NCBI RefSeq assembly: GCF_020991085.1
Contig: NZ_CP087719.1
Location: 2,810,001-2,874,000 of the forward strand
Direction of reading: 5' to 3'
Origin: Roseomonas sp. OT10
GTDB lineage: Bacteria; Pseudomonadota; Alphaproteobacteria; Acetobacterales; Acetobacteraceae
DNA length: 64,000 nucleotides
Part shown: piece after piece, positions 1 through 7,295 of the stretch
Layout: each line of letters begins with the position of its first letter
Position numbering within the stretch: the stretch's first letter is position 1
Notes under the pieces: model-generated
The model's database searches: none
Seen by the model: the letters and a program-made list of their open reading frames with translations, nothing else
What the model was told of the DNA's origin: nothing
Made by a program: the position numbers and the translations under genes

Positions 1-65
1 GCGACCAGCCCGGCCCAGACCAGCAGGGCGTGGCGCAGGATCGCGCGCGCCGACCGCTCACTCAT
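1..65 (-). CDS. Small cytochrome oxidase subunit (subunit IV-like), partial
   Basis: Only the first 21 codons are present, beginning MSERSARAILRHALLVWAGL and running off the left edge. The ATG overlaps the stop of the subunit III gene (ATGA), so it is the next gene of the same operon. The basic N-terminus followed by the start of a hydrophobic helix, and the position after coxC, fit the small prokaryotic subunit IV (CtaF-like) of caa3 oxidases. The identification rests mostly on position. Confidence 0.45.
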   Translation of the reverse strand, partial: MSERSARAILRHALLVWAGLV

Positions 66-685
66 GTCCGGCCGCCCAGGTAGAGCAACGGGTAGAGGAC
101 GATCCAGACCACATCCACCAGATGCCAGTACAGCGCCGCGGCCTGGAAGGCGGGGCTCGACAGCGGGCGGTCGCCGCGCCGGGCCTGCCGGGCGAACCAG
201 CCCACGACCAGCAGCCCGCCGGCGAGGTGCAGCGCGTGCAGGGCGGTCGTCGCCCAGTAAAGCCCGAAGAACAGCCGCGCCCCCGGCTCGGCTAGGCGGA
301 AGCCGTCGCCGGGCCAGAGGTTCCGGCGCAGGTCCTCCGACCACTCGAAGCCCTTGAGCGCGAGGAAGCCCGCGCCCAGCAGCAGCACCGCCGCCATCCC
401 GCGCAGGGCCAGCCGGCGCAGTCCCGCGCGCGCGGCCTCGCTGCCCACGGCCATCGCCGCGCTGCTGGCCAGCAGCAGCAGCGTGTTCGCCGTGCCCAGC
501 ACGACATCCGTCTCCCGCCCCGCCGCCGCGAAGCCCGCCGGGTGCAGCCAGCGGTTCACCGCGAAGGCGAGGAGCAGCCCGCCGAACAGCATCGCCTCGC
601 TGCCCAGGAAGACCCAGGTGCCGAACTGCGCCGCCTCCCGCTGGCGGCGCGGGCTGTCCCAGGGTTCGTGCAGCACCTCGCTCAT
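62..685 (-). CDS. ctaE: Cytochrome c oxidase subunit III
   Basis: This 207-residue integral membrane protein is subunit III of the haem-copper oxidase encoded with it. It has about five hydrophobic helices, the family-like opening QFGTWVFLGSEAMLFGGLLL at about residues 17-36, and a C-terminal HALHLAGGLLVVG ... YWHLVDVVWIVLYPLLYL segment typical of COX3. It is shorter than the seven-helix mitochondrial type, as expected for bacterial caa3 enzymes. The ATG overlaps the coxA stop by four bases (ATGA) and its own stop overlaps the next start, indicating coupled translation. Subunit III does not carry the redox centres; it stabilises the core. Confidence 0.93.
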   Translation of the reverse strand: MSEVLHEPWDSPRRQREAAQFGTWVFLGSEAMLFGGLLLAFAVNRWLHPAGFAAAGRETDVVLGTANTLLLLASSAAMAVGSEAARAGLRRLALRGMAAVLLLGAGFLALKGFEWSEDLRRNLWPGDGFRLAEPGARLFFGLYWATTALHALHLAGGLLVVGWFARQARRGDRPLSSPAFQAAALYWHLVDVVWIVLYPLLYLGGRT

Positions 686-2385
686 GTCTCGCGCACCCCC
701 ATCCCCGTCTCCCGCCCCTGGTCGCGGTGCGGGTCGCGGTGGTCGTGGCCCGGGCCCTCGTTCCCGGGGTGGTAGAGGTAGGGCCCCTCCTCCACCACGG
801 GGGGCGAGCGGAAGTTGCCGCGCGGCGGCGGCGAGGCGGTGCGCCATTCCAGCCCCGTCGCGTCCCAGGGGTCCTCCTCCGCCCGCTCGCCCCAGACCAG
901 CGACCAGGCGAGGTAGCCCATCGGCAGCAGGTAGGCCGCGGCCAGGATCACGGCGCCGCCGGAGGCGAGGACGTGCCAGACCTGGAACTCCTCCGGATAG
1001 GCGCCGTAGCGGCGCGGCATGCCGAGGAAGCCCATCAGGAACATCGGGAAGAAGGTGAAGCAGAAGCCGAAGAACATCAGCACCGCGGCGAAGCGCGCCC
1101 AGGCGTCGGGCGGCATGCAGCCGGTGATCTTGGGCCACCAGAAGTGCAGCCCGCCGTAGAAGGCCGTCACCGCCCCGCCCACCATGATGAAGTGGAAGTG
1201 GGCCACGACGTAGTAGGTGTCCGTGACGTGGCGGTTGACGGGGACCGAGGCCAGCACCAGCCCGGTCAGCCCGCCGATGGTGAACAGGCCGATGAAGCCC
1301 AGCGCGTAGAGCATCGGCGCCTGGAAGGTGATCTGGCCGCGGTAGAGGGTGAAGGACCAGTTGAACACCTTGATCGCCGAGGGCACGGCGATGACGAAGG
1401 AGAGGAAGGAGAAGACCAGCGAGGCGTAGAGCGACTGGCCGGAGACGAACATGTGGTGCCCCCAGACCAGGAAGCCCAGCAGCGCGATCATCAGGATCGC
1501 GTAGACCATGAAGCTGTAGCCGAAGAGGCGACGGCGGGCGAAGCAGGGCACGATCTCGCTGATCACGCCGAAGGCCGGCAGGATCATGATGTAGACCGCC
1601 GGGTGCGAGTAGAACCAGAACAGGTGCTGGAACAGCAGCGGATCGCCGCCCCGCGCGGGGTCGAAGACCGGCAGGCCGAAGGCGCGCTCCGCCACCACCA
1701 GCAGCAGCGCCGCCGTCAGCACGGGCGTCGCCAGCACCATCACCAGCGCCGTGCCGTAGATCGACCAGACGAAGAGCGGCAGGCGGAACCACCCCATCCC
1801 CGGCGCGCGCAGCAGGTGGACGGTGGCGAGCATGTTCACCCCCGTCGCGACGGAGGAGAAGCCGACCAGCACCACGGCCAGCGCCGCCGCCAGCACGTTG
1901 GAATGGGCATAGCCGGTGGACAGCGGCGTGTAGAAGGTCCAGCCCGTGTCCACGCCGCCGAACAGCAGCGCGGCCAGCAGCAGCAGGCCCGCCGCCATGA
2001 AGAGATACCAGGAGAACAGGTTCAGCCGCGGGAAGGCCAGGTCGCGCGCGCCGATCATCAGCGGCAGCAGGAAGTTGCCCAGCGTGTTGGGAATGGCCGG
2101 CACCAGGAAGAACCAGACCATCACCAGCCCGTGCAGGGTGAACAGCCGGTTGTACCCCTCGGCCGAGACGAGGTCCTGCGCCGGGGTGAACAGCTCCAGC
2201 CGGATCATCACCGCCGCCGCGCCGCCCAGGAAGAAGAAGCCGGTCAGCGCCGCGGCGTAGAGCAGCGCGACGCGCTTGTGGTCCGTGGTCAGCAGCCAGG
2301 AGGCGAGGCCCGTCTCCGCCGTCAGGTAGCTGCCGCCTCCCCGGCGCGGTCCCGCCACCGCCCCGCGCGCCGCGATCCCGCTCAT
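682..2385 (-). CDS. ctaD: Cytochrome c oxidase subunit I (A2-type caa3 oxidase)
   Basis: This 567-residue, roughly 12-helix catalytic subunit reduces O2 and pumps protons in the inner membrane. Visible landmarks are the active-site helix FYSHPAVYIMILPAFG (about residue 262, CuB histidine and cross-linked tyrosine), the CuB histidine pair in WGHHMF (about 310), the K-channel lysine in SAIKVFNW, and the haem ligands in HFHFIMVG (about 396). The glutamate of the usual HPEVY motif is replaced by alanine and preceded by Tyr-Ser, the signature of A2-type oxidases. The start was chosen because ATG at 2385 overlaps the coxB stop (ATGA) and is followed by the MSGIAARG N-terminus. The C-terminal tail after the last helix is His/Asp-rich. 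Confidence 0.96.
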   Translation of the reverse strand: MSGIAARGAVAGPRRGGGSYLTAETGLASWLLTTDHKRVALLYAAALTGFFFLGGAAAVMIRLELFTPAQDLVSAEGYNRLFTLHGLVMVWFFLVPAIPNTLGNFLLPLMIGARDLAFPRLNLFSWYLFMAAGLLLLAALLFGGVDTGWTFYTPLSTGYAHSNVLAAALAVVLVGFSSVATGVNMLATVHLLRAPGMGWFRLPLFVWSIYGTALVMVLATPVLTAALLLVVAERAFGLPVFDPARGGDPLLFQHLFWFYSHPAVYIMILPAFGVISEIVPCFARRRLFGYSFMVYAILMIALLGFLVWGHHMFVSGQSLYASLVFSFLSFVIAVPSAIKVFNWSFTLYRGQITFQAPMLYALGFIGLFTIGGLTGLVLASVPVNRHVTDTYYVVAHFHFIMVGGAVTAFYGGLHFWWPKITGCMPPDAWARFAAVLMFFGFCFTFFPMFLMGFLGMPRRYGAYPEEFQVWHVLASGGAVILAAAYLLPMGYLAWSLVWGERAEEDPWDATGLEWRTASPPPRGNFRSPPVVEEGPYLYHPGNEGPGHDHRDPHRDQGRETGMGVRET

Positions 2386-3320
2386 CGTTCCGCCCCCAAC
2401 CCGCGCAGATAGGCCACCAGGCGCTGCACCTCCCCCTCCCCCAGCAGCCCGGCGAAGGAGGGCATCAGCGGCTCGAACCCCGCCACCACGTCGCGCCCCG
2501 GCTGGAGGATGGAATCGCGCAGATACGCCTCGTCCGCCCGCACGACGCGCCCGTCGGCGAGCGGCACGTCGCGGCCGAACACCCCCTCCAGCCGCGGGGC
2601 GCGCACCGCCGAGCCGCCGGCATGGCAGCCGGCGCAGCCGAGCGAGACGAACAGCGCCGCTCCCTCCCGCCCGAGGTCGTCGCCCTCCGGCTGCGCGGCA
2701 CGCCAGCGCGCGTAGTCCTCCGGCTCCAGCACCGTGACGCTGCCGCCCATGCGGGCATGCAGCGTGCCGCAGAACTCGGCGCAGAACAGGTGGAAGGTCC
2801 CCGTCCGCGTGGGCGTGAAACGGAGCTGCGTCAGGCGGCCGGGCAGCACGTCCTGCTTGATGCGGAACTCGGGGACGAAGAAGGAATGGATCACATCCTC
2901 CGACGTCATCAGCAGCCGCACCGCCTCGCCGCGCGGCAGGTGCAGCGCGTCGATCTCGCGAGCGCCGTTCGGGTGCTGCGCCTTCCACATCCACTGCCGG
3001 GCGGTGACGTGGATCTCCAGCGCCTCCGGGGGCGACCGCTCAGCGCCCAGCTCCGCCGAGCCGGCCCAGGCGAAGAGGAACAGCGCCAGCAGCAGCGTCG
3101 CGAAGGTCCAGCCGATCTCGACCTCCGACTGCACCAGCTCCGGCATCGCGCCGCGCTTCGCGCGGGAGCCGCGCCGGTAGCGGATGGCGAAGCCCAGCAC
3201 GAGGGCAAGCACCAGCGCCACCACCGCCGTGGAGAGCCCGACCAGCAGCCAGGCATCCGCGTCCACCATGCGCGCGGTGTCGGACGCCGCCTCCGGCCAC
3301 AGGCGCAGACCGCCGCTCAT
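2382..3320 (-). CDS. ctaC: Cytochrome c oxidase subunit II fused to cytochrome c
   Basis: This 312-residue protein accepts electrons from cytochrome c and carries them to subunit I. It has two N-terminal membrane helices, then a cupredoxin domain with the CuA ligands (His in VIHSFFVPEF, then FCAEFCGTLHARM, about residues 148-190). A fused C-terminal cytochrome c domain follows, with CAGCH near residue 227 and the likely axial Met in PLMPSF. The fusion makes the enzyme a caa3-type oxidase. The ATG overlaps the upstream SCO stop by four bases, and the gene is followed by subunits I and III in the usual order. Confidence 0.95.
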   Translation of the reverse strand: MSGGLRLWPEAASDTARMVDADAWLLVGLSTAVVALVLALVLGFAIRYRRGSRAKRGAMPELVQSEVEIGWTFATLLLALFLFAWAGSAELGAERSPPEALEIHVTARQWMWKAQHPNGAREIDALHLPRGEAVRLLMTSEDVIHSFFVPEFRIKQDVLPGRLTQLRFTPTRTGTFHLFCAEFCGTLHARMGGSVTVLEPEDYARWRAAQPEGDDLGREGAALFVSLGCAGCHAGGSAVRAPRLEGVFGRDVPLADGRVVRADEAYLRDSILQPGRDVVAGFEPLMPSFAGLLGEGEVQRLVAYLRGLGAER

Positions 3321-4312
3321 GCCCGCCGCGCCCGCCGCCGCGACAGGCTCCACAGCAGCCCGCCCAGCCCCAGCAGCGTGACGCCCATGCCCACCACCAG
3401 CACGCGGCGGACCAGCGGCACCGCGAATCCGTCCCCCAGCCCGAAGCCGGCGCAGAGCAGGCGCAGCCGCTCGCCCAGCCGCGCCAGCCCCGTACCTCCG
3501 TCCCCGCCTCGCGCGGCCGTCTCCAGCGCTGCGCGCAGCGCCGGCGGCTCCGGCACCAGCCCGTCCAGCACGGCGGTCACGCGCCCCGCCGGGTCCAGCA
3601 CCAGCGCGCCGAGCGGATGTGCGTACTCCCCCGTCGCCGGGTCGCGCCATGCCCGGTAGCCCAGCGCCGCCTGTGCCGCCGCCAGCTCCCCGGGCGCCGC
3701 AGTCAGGAACAGCGCGGCCGGCGCCACGGGCGAATCCCCCAGCCGCGCCTGCTTCGCCGCCGCCGCCTCCCCGGGCCCGTCGCGCGGATCGAGCCCCAGG
3801 ACGAGCAACGCGTAATCCGTCCCCGGCCGCAGCCCGCTGCGCTCCAGCCCCGCCGCAGCCAGTCCCAGCGCGGTGCCGCACAGCACGGTGCAGCGGTAGT
3901 CCGCCAGCACCAGCAGCGCCGGCCGACCGTCCAGCAGCGCCGCCGGTGTGGCCATGCGCCCGGCGTCCGTGGTCAGCGCCAGCCCGGGCGGCAGCTGCGC
4001 GCCGGGCGGCGGGTCCAGTGCGATCCCGTCCGGCGGGGCGGCAAAGGCCGGCACGGCAAGGAACAGCCCGAGCAGGGGGAGAGCACGTCTCTTGCGGGGT
4101 GCCTGTCCGGCCGCCGGACCAGGGGGAGGCGCCGCCTCCCCCTGGAACCCCCGCCGCCGGGGCCCGAAGCCGGGCCCCGGACCCCGGGCGGGAGTCTGGT
4201 GCCGGGTGGCACCGTCAGCCTGCGGGCTGAACCCGGAGCGCGCGCGGACAGGCGGGGCGCCGGAAGACGATTCCAGGCCACGCGCGCGGACGCCAAACCC
4301 GCCGGAGGTCAT
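3317..4312 (-). CDS. SCO family copper chaperone, start inside repeat R1
   Basis: SCO proteins deliver copper to CuA of subunit II, the next gene. The recognisable protein starts at a signal sequence (RALPLLGLFLAVPAFA). It contains the copper motif CTVLC (CxxxC) and a distal His in EYAHPLG, and ends in a C-terminal membrane helix plus basic tail. No ATG, GTG or TTG lies in frame just before the signal sequence. The nearest is ATG 4312, in the central hairpin of repeat R1. A further ATG at 4447 overlaps the upstream stop (ATGA) and may be the original start before the repeat was inserted. The protein would therefore have about 75-120 repeat-derived N-terminal residues, unless a non-standard start is used. 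Function is fairly sure; the start is not. Confidence 0.8.
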   Translation of the reverse strand: MTSGGFGVRARGLESSSGAPPVRARSGFSPQADGATRHQTPARGPGPGFGPRRRGFQGEAAPPPGPAAGQAPRKRRALPLLGLFLAVPAFAAPPDGIALDPPPGAQLPPGLALTTDAGRMATPAALLDGRPALLVLADYRCTVLCGTALGLAAAGLERSGLRPGTDYALLVLGLDPRDGPGEAAAAKQARLGDSPVAPAALFLTAAPGELAAAQAALGYRAWRDPATGEYAHPLGALVLDPAGRVTAVLDGLVPEPPALRAALETAARGGDGGTGLARLGERLRLLCAGFGLGDGFAVPLVRRVLVVGMGVTLLGLGGLLWSLSRRRARRA

Positions 4313-4411
4313 CGACCTCCGGCGCGCCGACGCGTCTGTGAATGAGGGTCCAGGGGCTCTGCTCCTGGCGGATAGGGGGGGCCGGCGGGGAAAGGCAGCG
4401 CCTTTCCCCCC
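4119..4411 (-). repeat. Structured dispersed repeat R1 (between act/cox operon genes)
   Basis: First of five related elements. Read on the minus strand it has, in order: a hairpin aaaggc-gct-gccttt; an imperfect hairpin with outer arms ccagg/cctgg (4350-4368); a 10-bp stem with 3-nt loop (4301-4323, arms gccggaggtc/gacctccggc); a conserved block ggttcagcccgcaggct; ccagactcccgcc; a GC hairpin; and a terminal perfect 12-bp stem with 3-nt loop (4119-4145). No transposase or open flanking gene accompanies it. It separates the 136-residue protein from SCO and is in the same direction as transcription. Its closest relative in the window is R2. Confidence 0.85.
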
Positions 4412-4443
4412 GGTCGCGGCCGGCCACCAGCCCGACGCCCCCC

Positions 4444-4854
4444 TCATCGCGCCCTCCCCGGCCGCGCCGCCTCGGGCCGCACCGGCAGGGGCACGCCCGG
4501 TTCCGGCGTCTCCAGCGGCGCCCAGGCGGCATCGCCGCGCGCCGCCAGGATGGCCATGGCGCGGGCGACGGGGATGCGGACCAGGCCACGGGCGCGGTCC
4601 TGCCAGGCATAGCCTTCGACCTGCGCCCGCTGTTCCGGGGCCATGGCGTCGCGGGTCTCGGCGGAGCGCGCCTCCAGGCGCGGCGGCGGGACGACGGCGG
4701 GCCGCGGGATGGCGGTGTCCGGCCTGGCCCAGTGGAACCAGGCGGCGACCCCGGCCAGGGTGAGGAGGAGGAGCGCCGCCGTCCCCAGCCCCGCGCCCAG
4801 GATGGCGCGCAGGTTCAGCCGTTCGGGTTCGCGACGGCGGGCGCTCTCAGCCAT
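4444..4854 (-). CDS. Small membrane protein of the act-cox operon, unknown function
   Basis: This 136-residue protein has a basic N-terminus (residues 1-15), one membrane helix (about 18-40) and an extracytoplasmic domain with the stretch YAWQDRARGLVRIPVARAMA. The pattern 'Tyr-x-Trp-x-Asp ... Val-Arg-Ile-Pro ... Arg-Ala-Met' is one I associate with small proteins between alternative complex III and oxidase genes, but I cannot assign a role. It overlaps actF by eight bases and its stop forms ATGA with a start codon at 4447. An accessory or assembly factor of the supercomplex is an inference from position. Confidence 0.75.
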   Translation of the reverse strand: MAESARRREPERLNLRAILGAGLGTAALLLLTLAGVAAWFHWARPDTAIPRPAVVPPPRLEARSAETRDAMAPEQRAQVEGYAWQDRARGLVRIPVARAMAILAARGDAAWAPLETPEPGVPLPVRPEAARPGRAR

Positions 4855-5914
4855 CGGGCGCCTCCATCCGGCGCAGGAGCCGCCCGGCCCGGGGACTGTA
4901 GGCGAGGCCGAGCCAGATCCCTCCCACCGCCAGCAGGCCGAGCAGGGCCGCCGGCAGCACGGCCGGCCCGAAGGCCGGCGCCACGATCCAGCACAGGTGC
5001 AGCCCGAAGCCGGCCAGGGTCGCGGCGCCCAGCCCCGCCAGGGCTGCGGGGCTGCGCCGGGTCCCGGGCCACAGCAGCGCCGCCAGGGGGATCAGGGCCG
5101 AGAGCAGGAAGGACGCGCCTTGCAGGGCCAGCCAGCCCGCGCCCCCGCGGTGCAGGAACCAGCGCGCCTTGTCCGGCAGGTCGCCGTACCAGGCGACCAG
5201 GTACTGCACGAAGCCGAGATAGAGCGCCCCGAGCACGGCGGCGAAGAGCAGCGCGGCGAGGTCCCGCACCACCCTTCCCCGGGCCGGGCGCAGCAGCGCC
5301 GCCCAGGCGAGGGCGGCCATCATCTGCATCACCAGCGCCGCCACCCCGAAGGCGGTCGAGGTGAAGCGCGGGTCGAGCGAGAGCAACCAGTCCAGCGCCA
5401 CCAGCGTCACCGCGCCCAGGTGGAAGACCAGCCCCAGCGCCCCGGCCAGCACCCGCCCGCCGCCGCGCAGGCGCAGCAGCGCCCAGCCCAGCAGGCACCA
5501 GACGCCCCAGGCCCCCAGCGTGCGCAGCCGGAAGCCGGTGGGGTTGAGGTAGAGCCGCGCCACGTCCGGCGCCGCCGCGGCTGCCGGATCGCTTGCCCAG
5601 GGGTAGAGCGCGACGAGGCCGAGCAGCAGGGGCAGCAGCAGCGGCAGGAAGGCCGGCAACCCCAGCGCCGCCGGGGCCAGGGCGGGACGCAGCGCCGCGC
5701 CCCAGCGCCCGCCGGTCAGCGCGTGCACCGCCAGCAGCGCCACCGCCCCCAGCGCGACGGAGGCCCAGAAGGCGAGCCCGATCAGCCAGCCCGCCGCCGG
5801 GGCGGCCGGCGCGAGCAGTGCCCAGAGCCCCAGCACGACGGTGGCCGCGAGACCGAGGAGCAGGGCGCGCCCCGTGCGCTCGCCCAGCCAGGCGATCGGG
5901 TCGGCACCGGTCAT
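4847..5914 (-). CDS. actF: Alternative complex III membrane subunit ActF
   Basis: This 355-residue polytopic protein of about ten hydrophobic helices belongs to the NrfD/PsrC-like ActC/ActF pair that anchors alternative complex III (quinol:cytochrome c / oxidase oxidoreductase). Segments such as LVALDWLLSLDPRFTSTAFG and LHLCWIVAPAF are typical of ActF. ATG 5914 overlaps the actE stop (ATGA), and the gene overlaps the next one. It follows the canonical order A-B-C-D-E-F. ActF is usually about 400 residues, so this version is somewhat compact. Confidence 0.88.
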   Translation of the reverse strand: MTGADPIAWLGERTGRALLLGLAATVVLGLWALLAPAAPAAGWLIGLAFWASVALGAVALLAVHALTGGRWGAALRPALAPAALGLPAFLPLLLPLLLGLVALYPWASDPAAAAAPDVARLYLNPTGFRLRTLGAWGVWCLLGWALLRLRGGGRVLAGALGLVFHLGAVTLVALDWLLSLDPRFTSTAFGVAALVMQMMAALAWAALLRPARGRVVRDLAALLFAAVLGALYLGFVQYLVAWYGDLPDKARWFLHRGGAGWLALQGASFLLSALIPLAALLWPGTRRSPAALAGLGAATLAGFGLHLCWIVAPAFGPAVLPAALLGLLAVGGIWLGLAYSPRAGRLLRRMEAPDG

Positions 5915-6537
5915 GGCGCCTCTCCCCGGCCCTCGCCCAGCGCGGCGGCCGCCTCCGGCGCCTCGGCCAGGGTGGCGTGGCGGGAGAGTTGCAGCGCCCG
6001 GATATAGGCGGCGATGGCCCAGCGGTCGGCGGGCTCCACCCGGTCGGCGTAGGAATACATCACGCCGTAGCCGCGGGTGATGACCTCCACGAAGTACCCC
6101 GCCGGCACCGCCCGCAGCCGGCGGGTGTGGTAGGAGGGCGGGGAAGGGAAGCCGCGCCGCACGATGATCCCGTCGCCCTCCCCCGCCGCGCCGTGGCAAG
6201 GCTGGCAGGCGATGGCGAAGCGCTCCTGCCCCCGCGCCAGCAGCGCGGCGGTGACGGGCGGCGGCGCCGGCTCCTCCAGCACGGCATCGCGCGCCACCAC
6301 CCCGGGCGGCAGCGGCCGGGACACCACGCCGCCGGGCCAGGCATCCGTGGCCCCCTGGGGGTCGAGACGCTTCTGTTGCGCCATCTCCTGCCGGCAGCCG
6401 GCCAGGGCAAGCGCCGTCCCGAGCAACAGGAAGGCCAGGCGGGTCGCGCGGTGGCTGGCCCCCGGGGGGGAAGGCTCCGCCTTTCCCCCCGGACCCCCCC
6501 TATCCGCCAGGAGCAGAGCCCCTGGACCCCCATTCAC
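5911..6537 (-). CDS. actE: Alternative complex III monohaem cytochrome c lipoprotein ActE, start inside repeat R2
   Basis: The recognisable protein begins with a lipoprotein signal (LAFLLLGTALALAGC, lipobox Cys codon at 6394-6396). It carries one haem site CQPCHG and a likely axial Met in GYGVMYSYADR, matching ActE, an electron carrier of alternative complex III on the periplasmic side. Upstream of the signal the only in-frame start is GTG 6537, which lies in repeat R2. About 33 residues before the hydrophobic core would therefore be repeat-encoded. The repeat runs antisense here. The stop overlaps actF (ATGA). Function is well supported; the start is uncertain. Confidence 0.82.
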   Translation of the reverse strand: MNGGPGALLLADRGGPGGKAEPSPPGASHRATRLAFLLLGTALALAGCRQEMAQQKRLDPQGATDAWPGGVVSRPLPPGVVARDAVLEEPAPPPVTAALLARGQERFAIACQPCHGAAGEGDGIIVRRGFPSPPSYHTRRLRAVPAGYFVEVITRGYGVMYSYADRVEPADRWAIAAYIRALQLSRHATLAEAPEAAAALGEGRGEAP

Positions 6538-6753
6538 AGACGCGTCGGCGCGCCGGAGGTCGATGACCTCCGGCGGGTTCGGCGTCGGCGCGCGTGGCCT
6601 GGAATGTCCTGTTGGCGCCCCGCCTGTCCACGCGCTCCCCGGATTCAGCCCGCAGGCTGCCGGCAAGCACCCGGTGCCAGACTCCCGCCGGGGTTCGGGG
6701 GCCGGCTCGCCCCCGGCGGAGGGGGGTCCGGGGGCGAGGCAGCGCCTCCCCCC
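6464..6753 (+). repeat. Structured dispersed repeat R2 (between actD and actE)
   Basis: Second element of the family, with its forward strand opposite to the operon. It has the same order of parts as R1: hairpin aaggc-tcc-gcctt at 6471-6483, imperfect hairpin 6507-6525, 10-bp/3-nt hairpin 6552-6574, block gattcagcccgcaggct, ccagactcccgcc, a cgggggc/gcccccg hairpin, and a terminal gaggc-agc-gcctc hairpin near 6740. It is very similar to R1 over the central 150 nt (subfamily A, with the shared cattcacagacgcgtcgg segment). It fills the actD-actE junction. Confidence 0.85.
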
Positions 6754-6770
6754 GGGGGTGCCGCCGGCTC

Positions 6771-7295
6771 TCACGCCACCACCCGCCGGACGGAGAGCGG
6801 CGCCAGCCCGTCGAGCAGCGCGGCCAGCCGGGCCTCGTCGGCCTCCGGGTCCGCGACGGCGAGGAAGAAGCGGTCCTGGCTGGCGCGGCCGATGTCGTGG
6901 GCGTCGAAGACAGGGTGGTTCAGGCGCGGCAGGCCGGTGGAGACGAGGAAGAACCCGACGCCGGTGAAGGTGGCGCCGAGGATTCCCGCCTCGAAGGACA
7001 GCACGAGGAAAACCTGCCAGGTGTTCAGCGGCCGCCCGCCCAGCACGATGGGGTAGTCGATCACCGCCGCGTACCAGCACATCGCGAAGACGAAGCCGGC
7101 CGAGAGCAGCCCGCCCACCAGCATCGCCGGGCGCACCGGCGGGGTGGGCAGGGCCAGCGCCTCGGCCAGACCTTCCACTGCGAAGGGGGTGTGCGCGTCC
7201 AGCCCGCGCAGCCCCGCCCGCCGTGCACGCCGGGCGGCGTCGATCAGCGTCTCCGGGTCGCGGAACTCGGCGAGGAGGAGCGGCGTCGCGTTCAT
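6771..7295 (-). CDS. actD: Alternative complex III subunit ActD (DUF3341)
   Basis: This 174-residue protein has two membrane helices (about residues 60-80 and 95-120) between soluble ends. The order and motifs are those of ActD: an N-terminal LLLAEFRDPETLIDAARRAR, a central YPIVLGGRPLNTWQVF, and a C-terminal FDAHDIGRASQDRFFLAV. ActD is a non-haem peripheral/membrane subunit of alternative complex III. ATG 7295 overlaps the actC stop (ATGA). Repeat R2 follows immediately after the stop. Confidence 0.9.
   Translation of the reverse strand: MNATPLLLAEFRDPETLIDAARRARRAGLRGLDAHTPFAVEGLAEALALPTPPVRPAMLVGGLLSAGFVFAMCWYAAVIDYPIVLGGRPLNTWQVFLVLSFEAGILGATFTGVGFFLVSTGLPRLNHPVFDAHDIGRASQDRFFLAVADPEADEARLAALLDGLAPLSVRRVVA

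Noticed and set aside
727-2412. Long open frame of 561 codons opposite to coxA
   Set aside because: It is the antisense shadow of a clear cytochrome oxidase gene in GC-rich DNA; the translation is Glu/Gln/His/Arg-rich and has no recognisable domain.
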